A stretch of 6,550 bases of DNA from Chloroflexota bacterium (GCA_021828635.1 JAJZEJ010000485.1:1-6550), one strand, 5' to 3'. Positions 1 to 5,282 are shown, counted from the first letter of the stretch. Program-made: numbers and translations. Notes: a model not told the origin generated them from the letters alone.

Positions 1-284
1 GGCGGAGGGTCAAGAACGGCTTGTGATGTTCTGCTTGCTAGATTGGTACCCGCGCCTGCAAACTGTGCTTCCGTATTGAGATAGTTTTGAGCCAGCTCTT
101 GCATTGCCTTAGCGCCCTCGCCAGTATAGGCATCAGGCCCATCTAATAATGTATTGACGTTATTGCCAAAGTTGGTGACGGCATCATCATGGATGGTCAT
201 AGGTTGGCTCAATGTCTGGCGCACGTCGTTAAGTGGCGTCAGTAACGGCGCGAGCCAGCTTTGCAGCAGATCAAAGGCACTCAC
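1..284 (-). CDS. WXG-like type VII secretion-associated protein, N-terminal part (runs off the left edge)
   Basis: The frame opens with GTG at 284-282 and stays open for 94 codons to the window edge, so the C-terminus is missing. An AGGAG ribosome site at 299-295 lies 10 bases before the GTG and decides the start. The visible part is almost wholly helical: MSAFDLLQSWLAPL, then a long amphipathic segment, then DGPDAYTGEGAKAMQELAQ around residues 48-65. Y53-T54-G55 sits where WXG-family helical hairpins carry W-x-G between their two helices, and it is followed by the usual small/acidic and hydrophobic pattern. No signal peptide is visible. It lies 77 bases downstream of a true WXG100 gene on the same strand, so the two are probably co-transcribed. 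WXG-like proteins are typically exported by ESX/type VII machinery, often as paired helical hairpins. Whether this is a small partner or the head of a longer toxin/effector cannot be seen here. Coding status is fairly sure; the family call is moderate. Confidence 0.72.
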   Translation of the reverse strand, partial: MSAFDLLQSWLAPLLTPLNDVRQTLSQPMTIHDDAVTNFGNNVNTLLDGPDAYTGEGAKAMQELAQNYLNTEAQFAGAGTNLASRTSQAVLDPP

Positions 285-294
285 GTTTCGCGTT

Positions 295-299
295 CTCCT
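295..299 (-). promoter_or_regulatory. Ribosome binding site fixing a GTG start
   Basis: AGGAG on the minus strand, 10 bases ahead of the GTG at 284-282. It supports the non-ATG start of the WXG-like gene that runs off the left edge. Confidence 0.6.
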
Positions 300-313
300 G
301 CTTTTATTTTTTA

Positions 314-355
314 AGGAGCGATGATGCCGTTTGACAAAACAGCATCATCGCTCCT
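314..355. repeat. Perfect 14-bp-arm inverted repeat between the two WXG genes
   Basis: AGGAGCGATGATGC at 314-327 pairs exactly with GCATCATCGCTCCT at 342-355. The inner bases 329-332 (GTTT) and 337-340 (AAAC) also pair after one mismatch, leaving a four-base loop. In the direction of transcription (minus) the stem is followed by an A-rich stretch, not a run of U, so it is not a standard intrinsic terminator. On the plus strand the T run precedes the hairpin. It could be a transcript-stabilising or processing hairpin that sets the ratio of the two proteins, or a dispersed palindromic repeat. Confidence 0.85.
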
Positions 356-361
356 CGCCTG

Positions 362-655
362 CTAGTATAGCTGGAAGCCGCGCCGAATCTGGTCATCGAG
401 GTCGCCGTAGCCGACACCGGCGCTTTGCACTTTCTGGCCCACCTCTTCAAGCACCTGCTGAATGCCGCTCACATCAGTATGCCATTGTGTCATGAGCGCG
501 GCGAATTGTGTGGCGGCCGGTCCCTGCCACATCTCTTGGAGTGCGCTGATATCTTTGCCCACCTGGGAGATGAGGTCGGCAAGCTGCACCGACTGAGTAG
601 CGAACTGGCTGGCGGCGGCCTGGAGCGCCGCCGTATTGGCATGGATGTCAGACAT
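362..655 (-). CDS. WXG100 family protein (ESAT-6/CFP-10-like, type VII secretion substrate)
   Basis: This is a complete protein of 97 residues, the standard length for the WXG100 family. It begins MSDIHANTAALQAAA. The hallmark turn W43-Q44-G45 lies in the middle, between two long amphipathic helices (about residues 5-40 and 47-80). Near the C-terminus Y83-G-D-L-D87 fits the YxxxD/E export signal used by type VII (ESX/Yuk) secretion systems. The ATG at 655-653 is chosen because AAGGAG at 671-666 lies 10 bases upstream. The frame is open further upstream to 751, but that stretch covers the promoter region and does not resemble the family. Family members form four-helix homo- or heterodimers and are exported folded, without an N-terminal signal peptide. 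A WXG-like gene follows 77 bases downstream and a kinase gene ends upstream on the same strand. No secretion ATPase (EssC/EccC) lies in the window, so export by such a system is inferred from family knowledge. Confidence 0.93.
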   Translation of the reverse strand: MSDIHANTAALQAAASQFATQSVQLADLISQVGKDISALQEMWQGPAATQFAALMTQWHTDVSGIQQVLEEVGQKVQSAGVGYGDLDDQIRRGFQLY

Positions 656-719
656 GGACTTGTTTCTCCTTATGCGAAAATGCACATATTTCAATATACT
701 GAGTGAATGTGATACGGGA

Positions 720-773
720 CCATAAGTAGAGAAACTGCATACCTCTACCATAAGGCAATATAGTGTCTTATGG
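720..773. promoter_or_regulatory. Candidate operator: three CCATAAG boxes around the WXG100 promoter
   Basis: CCATAAG occurs at 720-726 and 748-754, and its reverse complement CTTATGG at 767-773. The second and third form an inverted repeat with a 12-base spacer whose centre falls at about 760.5, almost exactly on the proposed -10 box (757-762). The first copy is a direct repeat 28 bases from the second, within the predicted leader. The first two copies share one further base (ACCATAAG). Such placement suits a repressor site. No cognate regulator is identifiable in the window. Confidence 0.45.
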
Positions 774-785
774 ATGAAGTCGCAA
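757..785 (-). promoter_or_regulatory. Candidate sigma-70-type promoter for the WXG genes
   Basis: On the minus strand TTGCGA (785-780) and TATATT (762-757) are separated by exactly 17 bases. The boxes match TTGACA at four of six positions and TATAAT at five of six. Transcription would begin near 750, giving a leader of about 95 bases before the WXG100 ATG. The site lies in the 148-base gap after the kinase gene, so the WXG genes can be expressed independently of the triad. No terminator hairpin is visible between the kinase stop and this promoter, so read-through is also possible. Confidence 0.5.
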
Positions 786-803
786 GAAAATAGTCACAAT
801 GTC

Positions 804-1748
804 TCATCTTTCACGCGCTTCTAGCAGGCAGAGAGTCCAGGTGCTGAAATCGGGACAGTCGGCCAGGTCTGAGGATGACCACGCCTGCTCGAAGAGGGTA
901 CAGAGGCGTGGGTACATGTTCCATAGCGTTCGACGAACAATAGCGAGACGGCGCTCACGTTGCTCTGTTGGTTCGTTGGCATCTTGGAAGAGCGCCTCAT
1001 AGTCGTCTGGTGTGGTCGCACGTACCAGGGAGTTCCACCAGGTGAGCATCTCAGTTAGCAGCATAGCACCAGCGAAGCGGTCGCCATCGGGTCGATAGTT
1101 GCCGCGCTGATCGAGTTGTGGGTGCTGATAACCTGGCCAGCCGCGACTTTTGCGCGTGGGGGCAGGGATATCGGGCAGGTAGCAGCCCTCAAGATCGATT
1201 AACTCGATATGCTGCATACTTAGCACGATCACGTTATCGCCTGCAATGTCAGTATGCGCGATATGGTTGGTCTCTAAATTCCAGAGCATCTGTGCGGTTG
1301 TGAGGGCGAGCTGGTATGCCTGCTGTTGCTGGTAACTGGCGCTGATAAAGGGGTCATCCATGAAACCAGCCCATGTGGGGCCGACAATCCAGGGCATCAG
1401 TACAGCGCATTCAAGCGGAGGATAGTGCGCGATAAGTTCGGGAAAAATTTGCTTATGCAGATAGAGCCGTCGTGCCGCGAGGAGTCCAGGTAGATGGGCA
1501 TATTTGGGTAATATCTGCAATGCCTGCGCACGCCGTGTCTCGGCTGTTAATTGGTGTTGTATCTTTAAAGCCCAGAGCGTTTTGTCCTCCACTCGTTGTA
1601 ATTGGTAGGTTGTGGCCTGCTCGCGTGGAATGTGCAATACCTCGCCAAGTAGGTGAGGATGAGGCAGAAAAATGTAATGGTGTGAGCCAATTGTCAGTGC
1701 GGTGTGTAGTGTTGGGCGAAATTCATGATCATGGGTGGTGTCTTTCAT
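804..1748 (-). CDS. Ser/Thr protein kinase-like protein, kinase member of a TerY-P-type triad
   Basis: A 314-residue cytosolic protein with a recognisable eukaryote-like kinase fold. The ATP-anchoring lysine is K62 in WALKI, and E70 is a candidate for the helix-C partner. The catalytic loop H165-T-D-I-A-G-D-N172 fits HxDxxxxN with the catalytic aspartate D167. D185-L-E-G replaces DFG and keeps the metal-binding aspartate. GWPGYQHP (203-210) stands where APE normally is, and D223-R-F-A-G is the helix-F region. The glycine-rich loop is not recognisable: the stretch before K62 reads PREQATTYQLQ and lacks the glycines. No transmembrane helix or extra domain follows the catalytic region. The start ATG 1748-1746 is chosen because GGAGG (1763-1759) precedes it by 10 bases. 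The frame is open back to 1841, but that longer form overlaps the phosphatase end and has no ribosome site. It follows the PP2C gene by 80 bases. Phosphotransfer to a protein is likely but unproven; substrates are unknown. Confidence 0.85.
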   Translation of the reverse strand: MKDTTHDHEFRPTLHTALTIGSHHYIFLPHPHLLGEVLHIPREQATTYQLQRVEDKTLWALKIQHQLTAETRRAQALQILPKYAHLPGLLAARRLYLHKQIFPELIAHYPPLECAVLMPWIVGPTWAGFMDDPFISASYQQQQAYQLALTTAQMLWNLETNHIAHTDIAGDNVIVLSMQHIELIDLEGCYLPDIPAPTRKSRGWPGYQHPQLDQRGNYRPDGDRFAGAMLLTEMLTWWNSLVRATTPDDYEALFQDANEPTEQRERRLAIVRRTLWNMYPRLCTLFEQAWSSSDLADCPDFSTWTLCLLEARER

Positions 1749-1758
1749 GCGGCTGATT

Positions 1759-1763
1759 CCTCC
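1759..1763 (-). promoter_or_regulatory. Ribosome binding site deciding the kinase start
   Basis: GGAGG on the minus strand, 10 bases before the ATG at 1748-1746. It favours this start over in-frame upstream ATGs, the farthest of which (1841) overlaps the end of the phosphatase gene and has no Shine-Dalgarno match. Confidence 0.7.
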
Positions 1764-1806
1764 AGATCGATACATCGCGCCCATATTGTTCTGGTGCATA
1801 GAACGT

Positions 1807-1836
1807 GATATAGCGGCTCCTACCGTATCTACGCAA
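1807..1836 (-). promoter_or_regulatory. Weak candidate internal promoter ahead of the kinase gene
   Basis: TTGCGT (1836-1831) and TATATC (1812-1807) on the minus strand are 18 bases apart, at the very end of the phosphatase gene and in the 80-base gap before the kinase. It would give the kinase a separate transcript with a leader of about 50 bases. The match is only moderate and could be chance. Confidence 0.25.
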
Positions 1837-2683
1837 TCCATTGTAGATCAAGCATCGTCATATCATCATTATCTGGGCGTAACAATAACGTATCAATGCA
1901 TTGCATAAGCCTGTCATCGTCGAGAAAGGCCAGTTCGGTACCGAGTGTATCCAGTCCATCAGTGTGAACAAGGAGCCGGTCGAGCATCATGAAATTCATG
2001 CTCTGACTACTGAGCGTGCCGCGTAAGCCGTGGCGCGTGGACCATCTGTTGCGGTCACTTTGCTTTTTTAGGCCATCACCTATGGCTATGTTTTTGCCAG
2101 ACGAGAGAGAGAGGTGAGCCGAAATATTGCCCATCCAGTAGAAAATTGCGTGACCCTCTGGCCATCCATGTTCGTATGTATAGTCGATGCGCCCACAGAA
2201 AAAGACGGTTTCGCTACCATAGCGTGTGCGTTGCTCATGTAACGTCTCAGACAGCAATGGCGAGATATCGCCTGTAATATCTGCATACTGCAATTCGGTT
2301 TGACCTTTGCTGACCCAACGTTGCAATTGTGCCTCAAGTTGAGTGTGCCAGGATGATGTAGGGGTCGATTTATGACGCCCGTATCCTATTGGTAATGTAG
2401 AAAGCCAGACTAAGAGATGATGGCCCAGGTAACGGGCGGCAAAATCACCTTTGTAAGAGCTACCTACGCCGTCGCAGACACAAAATGCCAATGAGCATCC
2501 TCCTTGCTTATCCTGACGATAGCTGAGTTGGGCATAATCCTGGTTGGGCAGATTTTCGGCCTGTGCTTCGCCACAACGCATCGAAAGCAGACGCAGTTGT
2601 GCATGTGTATCGAGCGGTATATGGTGCAATACATCTTCGTGCGCAGTTGTCTCGATCAATAACGGCTGTTCAGGCGATTGCAC
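1829..2683 (-). CDS. PP2C-family protein phosphatase, phosphatase member of a TerY-P-type triad
   Basis: A 284-residue soluble protein carrying the acidic metal-binding motifs of PP2C (PPM) phosphatases in the right order: N47-Q-D49 near the N-terminus; C70-D-G-V-G-S75 as the DGxG motif with D71; G156-S-E-T-V-F in the central region; H240-T-D-G-L244 with D242; and D271-N-D-D-M-T276 at the C-terminus. All expected metal ligands seem present, so it should be a Mn/Mg-dependent Ser/Thr phosphatase. No membrane helix or sensor domain is visible. It starts with GTG (2683-2681), supported by GGAG at 2694-2691 seven bases upstream. The vWA gene ends 24 bases upstream (tandem stops TAA TAG) and the kinase gene follows, so co-transcription is very likely. 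By analogy with kinase/phosphatase pairs it should reverse phosphorylation by the neighbouring kinase; that pairing is inference. In E. coli the comparable gene is yegK. Confidence 0.9.
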   Translation of the reverse strand: MQSPEQPLLIETTAHEDVLHHIPLDTHAQLRLLSMRCGEAQAENLPNQDYAQLSYRQDKQGGCSLAFCVCDGVGSSYKGDFAARYLGHHLLVWLSTLPIGYGRHKSTPTSSWHTQLEAQLQRWVSKGQTELQYADITGDISPLLSETLHEQRTRYGSETVFFCGRIDYTYEHGWPEGHAIFYWMGNISAHLSLSSGKNIAIGDGLKKQSDRNRWSTRHGLRGTLSSQSMNFMMLDRLLVHTDGLDTLGTELAFLDDDRLMQCIDTLLLRPDNDDMTMLDLQWIA

Positions 2684-2690
2684 TCTATAT

Positions 2691-2694
2691 CTCC
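2691..2694 (-). promoter_or_regulatory. Ribosome binding site fixing the GTG start of the phosphatase
   Basis: GGAG on the minus strand, seven bases before the GTG at 2683-2681. It lies within the 24-base gap after the vWA gene, consistent with re-initiation in an operon. Confidence 0.6.
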
Positions 2695-2707
2695 ATTTCT
2701 GCTACTA

Positions 2708-3472
2708 TTATATTTGGGTCGCGGATGAAGCAGCCAGGGCTAGGCGAACCAGTTCTGCTTGTGTGCCAGGGAAAAAGAGTGCAGTCCCTTTTTGCAACCG
2801 GTAGCCCGCAGTGGTATTGATGGTTTGGCGATAGGTTTCCGGTAGTGGAGAGGAGAGCATAAAAAGTCGTTGTGCGAATTCGTCTTTGAGTTCAGTCGCT
2901 TTGCGTACTCCGTGCCATGCATACCAATTCTTCACAGGTTTGCGCAGTATCTGTTCCGCCATTAAGATATTCTCTACCAGTACTGGGCCATCATCGACAT
3001 GCATAGCGCGAATACGCTGCACGGCTGGCGTGGGATCGTGGGTAGTGAGCAGTGCATCGGTGAGATGGCAGATAAGAGGTGCTGGACAGTGCTGATAGCT
3101 ATGCAGGTGTCGCTGTAAGAACTGTTCTACGGCCACAAAAGCTGTCGCTGTATCGGTTGCATCGTCGCCTGCGCTGAGTTCGGGTGGACCGCCGACGCGC
3201 ATAACTTCGGGCAGTGGTTGTATACCATTGAACACGTTGATGACTTTATTGCTATAGGCGAACATAGCCAGATGGTAGCGTGGTTGCACTTTAATATCGC
3301 GCATAGAACGCAAAATCATCCCTTTGACTGCTTCCTTCAGTGCGGCATTGACCAGAGCCATTTTTGTTGTTGGCCCACAAGCGTCATTCATAGAACTACT
3401 GGCATCCACCAGGTAGATGACAAGGGCTGGGGTGAGTCGCGTGGCTGGTTGAGTATAAATCGCTGTTTGCAT
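2708..3472 (-). CDS. TerY/YegL-like von Willebrand factor A domain protein
   Basis: A 254-residue protein made up essentially of one vWA domain (about residues 15-210). The metal-ion-dependent adhesion site is intact: D23-A-S25-S-S27 is DxSxS after the hydrophobic strand ALVIYLV; a threonine in the DATDTATAF segment (about 105-111) supplies the third element; and H136-L-T-D139 supplies the final aspartate. The remaining helices and the short C-terminal tail show no transmembrane segment or signal peptide, so the protein should be cytosolic. Stand-alone vWA proteins encoded with a PP2C and a kinase define the TerY-P triad. The vWA protein probably acts as a metal-dependent docking scaffold or kinase target (family inference). 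The ATG at 3472-3470 is preferred, with AGGAG (3488-3484) 11 bases upstream. An in-frame TTG at 3553 would place a good promoter inside the coding region. First gene of the probable three-gene operon and divergent from the TIR gene. Confidence 0.88.
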   Translation of the reverse strand: MQTAIYTQPATRLTPALVIYLVDASSSMNDACGPTTKMALVNAALKEAVKGMILRSMRDIKVQPRYHLAMFAYSNKVINVFNGIQPLPEVMRVGGPPELSAGDDATDTATAFVAVEQFLQRHLHSYQHCPAPLICHLTDALLTTHDPTPAVQRIRAMHVDDGPVLVENILMAEQILRKPVKNWYAWHGVRKATELKDEFAQRLFMLSSPLPETYRQTINTTAGYRLQKGTALFFPGTQAELVRLALAASSATQI

Positions 3473-3524
3473 GCCTGGTATTGCTCCTGCTCTCCTGGAT
3501 TGTCGGTTCTCACCGTACTTGTGT

Positions 3525-3553
3525 ATTGTAGCAGTGCTTACGTCAGCAGGCAA
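3525..3553 (-). promoter_or_regulatory. Candidate promoter of the vWA-phosphatase-kinase operon
   Basis: TTGCCT (3553-3548) and TACAAT (3530-3525) on the minus strand are separated by exactly 17 bases. They match TTGACA at four of six positions and TATAAT at five of six. Transcription would begin near 3518, about 45 bases before the vWA ATG. The site overlaps what would be the N-terminus if the TTG at 3553 were used, which argues for the ATG at 3472. Confidence 0.5.
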
Positions 3554-3587
3554 GAGTACCTCTAAATTTTTGCAGAACGAGGCAGGA

Positions 3588-3670
3588 TACCCACAAGGGA
3601 TACCCCTATAATGATATATCGCCGTTTATACCCGTTTATCATTGTAGGAATATCGTATCCCTTGCGGGTA
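3588..3670. repeat. Imperfect palindromic repeat, copy 1 (upstream of the TIR gene)
   Basis: TACCCACAAGGGATAC (3588-3603) pairs with 3655-3670 at 15 of 16 positions, and 3605-3616 pairs with 3637-3648 at 11 of 12. A six-base bulge (3649-3654) lies on the right arm. The left half (3588-3625) aligns without gaps to 5202-5239, about 30 of 38 bases by eye, including the shared loop sequence TCGCCGT. The two are therefore members of one dispersed family. It fills the divergent intergenic region, and its right arm supplies the proposed -35 box of the TIR gene. Confidence 0.75.
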
Positions 3671-3690
3671 CTCTGCTTTACTGTTATACT
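3662..3690 (+). promoter_or_regulatory. Candidate promoter of the TIR-like gene
   Basis: TTGCGG (3662-3667) and TATACT (3685-3690) are 17 bases apart. The -10 matches at five of six positions; the -35 matches only in TTG. The start of transcription would be near 3697, about 40 bases before the ATG. The -35 box lies inside the right arm of the upstream palindromic repeat. Confidence 0.45.
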
Positions 3691-3724
3691 TGGTTACGGT
3701 TCAGTAAAATATTGTACTGGAACG

Positions 3725-3729
3725 GGAGG
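3725..3729 (+). promoter_or_regulatory. Ribosome binding site deciding the TIR gene start
   Basis: GGAGG, part of GGGAGGG at 3724-3730, ends six bases before the ATG at 3736. It rules against the in-frame TTG at 3712, which lies upstream of this site. Confidence 0.75.
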
Positions 3730-3735
3730 GCAAAG

Positions 3736-5175
3736 ATGGTAGCGCCACGTATCTTTGTCAGCTATGCACTCACAAATGTTCCTAAGCAAGAGATGATAAT
3801 GATTCAACAGCTTATTAACGATCTGCGTAGTGCCGGAGCTGAGGTAGTAACGGATGACCTGCGTGTCCTGGATGCGCAATTTCTGCGCTTTTTGCAGCAG
3901 CAACTCGCCGACTGTCAGTGGTTAATTCTGGTACAAACAACCGAGGCAGTGCGCTCCCTACGCACGCAAATTACTGTGGAAACAGCACTTCAGATGGTAA
4001 CACAGCGGAAATTACGCGACGTAATACGGGTGATATTGCCCTCTTTTACTATGCCTGATGAACCTGAGCAATGGTCAGGAACCACGACAATCCTCTTTCA
4101 AGGCGATTATCCCCGTTTGCGCGATAAGCTCTTGCTCCTGCTCGATCTGCTTCACGTAGGGACCGATTCATCGCGTCCTGTTCCCGTTAGCGGACGCGAT
4201 GAATCGGTCCCTACGGAACGTACTTGGCAGTATGAAGCCGTGAGTTCGCAACCGACGAGTGGCAATGGCGATAGACCCCAAAAAGTGCGGAACGCATCGC
4301 CATTAGCCCTCTTTGGACGAAGAAATACGGCTACTGCTGTCCGGGAACCGGTGGTCGTGCGTGATCGTCCTATCGCGCTACCCTCATCGAAGCGTGCCAG
4401 GGGTTCCTGGTTTTTTATATCGCTGGGAGTGAGTTTGTTGCTCCTGGTTGCTATCAGTACCGCTTTATTCTTGCGCTACGGGACAACCCTGCTGAGTAGT
4501 AAGCATTACACAGCGTTAAAAACTCCGATAAGTGTTATGACTACTCGCGTGCCTCATGTATCATCACCCATAGCGATGCAACCGAATATGCAATCATTGG
4601 CCCAGGATACCTTTCAGCGTGCTAATCAGCCCTTGTGGGGTACAGCTTCTGATGGTCAGATGTGGGCTGGCGATGCCAATAGTAGTGCCGCCTTCTCTAT
4701 TGTCAATCACATCGGCCAGATTGTTGGTACTTCAGGCATTACTACCTATAGTGCCTTACTTGGTCCCACGGATACTGATGTCGATGTGACGGTTAGTGGG
4801 AGTGTCAATCAGTTTGTTAACAACGATAATCAAGTAAACCTGGGTGTAGTGCTACGCTGGCAAAATAAGAATAACTGGTACAAATTGCTAATTGACGGAG
4901 CGCAGGTTGCCATTGTGAGACATGTGAATGATGTGCCTGAGACACTCGCGTCGATGAATTTTGCCGCGCAGAATAATGTTTCCTATACACTGCGTTTTCG
5001 TGCCGTTGGCGCAACCTTGCTTGGCAAAGTCTGGCCCAGCAATCAGGCCGAGCCAGCGAACTGGATGCTAAGTGTGACCGATACAACTTTCACGGCTGGC
5101 AATGTCGGTGTGCGTGTAGTACTGCAAAATACTATCCAGGCGAATATCACAGCATTTCGCGCTGTAGGGGTATGA
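3736..5175 (+). CDS. TIR-like domain / transmembrane / extracytoplasmic jelly-roll-like protein
   Basis: A 479-residue three-part protein. Residues 4-140 resemble a TIR_2-type domain: RIFVSYA (5-11) as the first strand, EVVTDD (36-41) as the second, and CQWLILVQT (60-68). E82 in ITVETAL lies where NAD-cleaving TIR domains carry the catalytic glutamate, followed by RDVIRVILPSF and a helix ending LLLLLDLL. Residues 140-222 are a low-complexity, charged linker. Basic KRARG before the hydrophobic segment 224-248 predicts the TIR domain inside the cell and the C-terminus outside. Residues 288-479 (AQDTFQRANQPLWGTASDG, then LGVVLRWQNKNNWYKLLIDG) look like a concanavalin/laminin-G-like beta-sandwich, usually a carbohydrate- or surface-binding module. 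GGAGG six bases ahead supports the ATG. Part of the linker is encoded by a perfect palindrome (4155-4215). The gene is divergent from the vWA operon. It may be a sensor/effector with NADase activity, or only a protein-interaction TIR; a SEFIR-like domain is the alternative. Confidence 0.82.
   Translation: MVAPRIFVSYALTNVPKQEMIMIQQLINDLRSAGAEVVTDDLRVLDAQFLRFLQQQLADCQWLILVQTTEAVRSLRTQITVETALQMVTQRKLRDVIRVILPSFTMPDEPEQWSGTTTILFQGDYPRLRDKLLLLLDLLHVGTDSSRPVPVSGRDESVPTERTWQYEAVSSQPTSGNGDRPQKVRNASPLALFGRRNTATAVREPVVVRDRPIALPSSKRARGSWFFISLGVSLLLLVAISTALFLRYGTTLLSSKHYTALKTPISVMTTRVPHVSSPIAMQPNMQSLAQDTFQRANQPLWGTASDGQMWAGDANSSAAFSIVNHIGQIVGTSGITTYSALLGPTDTDVDVTVSGSVNQFVNNDNQVNLGVVLRWQNKNNWYKLLIDGAQVAIVRHVNDVPETLASMNFAAQNNVSYTLRFRAVGATLLGKVWPSNQAEPANWMLSVTDTTFTAGNVGVRVVLQNTIQANITAFRAVGV
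4155..4215. repeat. Perfect 24-bp-arm palindrome inside the TIR gene
   Basis: Arm 4155-4178 (CGTAGGGACCGATTCATCGC plus GTCC) is the exact reverse complement of 4192-4215, with a 13-base loop (4179-4191). It lies wholly within coding sequence and encodes about residues 140-160 (GTDSSRPVPVSGRDESVPT), between the TIR-like domain and the membrane helix. It differs from the palindrome family flanking the gene. Exact arms suggest recent insertion or selection on the palindrome itself. Confidence 0.9.
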
Positions 5176-5197
5176 TACCTATAAAATGGATAATGAT

Positions 5198-5280
5198 ATG
5201 GTACCCACAAGGGGCATCCCTACATGTATATCTCGCCGTGAGCGTTGGTTACATGTAGTGATACCCCTTGTGGGTGCCAT
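5198..5280. repeat. Imperfect palindromic repeat, copy 2 (between converging genes)
   Basis: Arms 5198-5227 and 5251-5280 pair at 27 of 30 positions by eye, with a 23-base loop. The core TACCCACAAGGGG and the loop motif TCGCCGT are shared with the copy at 3588-3670. It occupies most of the 107 bases between the TIR gene stop (5175) and the stop of the opposing receiver-like gene (5283). There it could act as a two-way transcription barrier, although neither side has a clear T run. Confidence 0.8.
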
Positions 5281-5282
5281 GC

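Noticed and set aside
314..355. Intrinsic terminator
   Set aside because: No U tract follows the stem in either direction; the T-rich stretch lies on the wrong side.
656..751. Longer form of the WXG100 protein starting at 751 with 32 extra residues
   Set aside because: The extension crosses the predicted leader and heptamer boxes, is unlike any WXG100 N-terminus, and lacks a ribosome site. The ATG at 655 has AAGGAG at 10 bases and yields the standard family length.
1749..1841. Extended N-terminus of the kinase from ATG 1841
   Set aside because: It overlaps the end of the phosphatase gene, has no Shine-Dalgarno match, and its sequence does not look like a domain. GGAGG precedes the ATG at 1748.
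3712..3735. TTG start eight codons upstream of the TIR ATG
   Set aside because: The ribosome site GGGAGGG lies downstream of this TTG and directly serves the ATG at 3736.
3588..5280. CRISPR array or composite transposon
   Set aside because: Only two related palindromes 1.5 kb apart, no regular spacers, and no transposase or Cas gene in the window.
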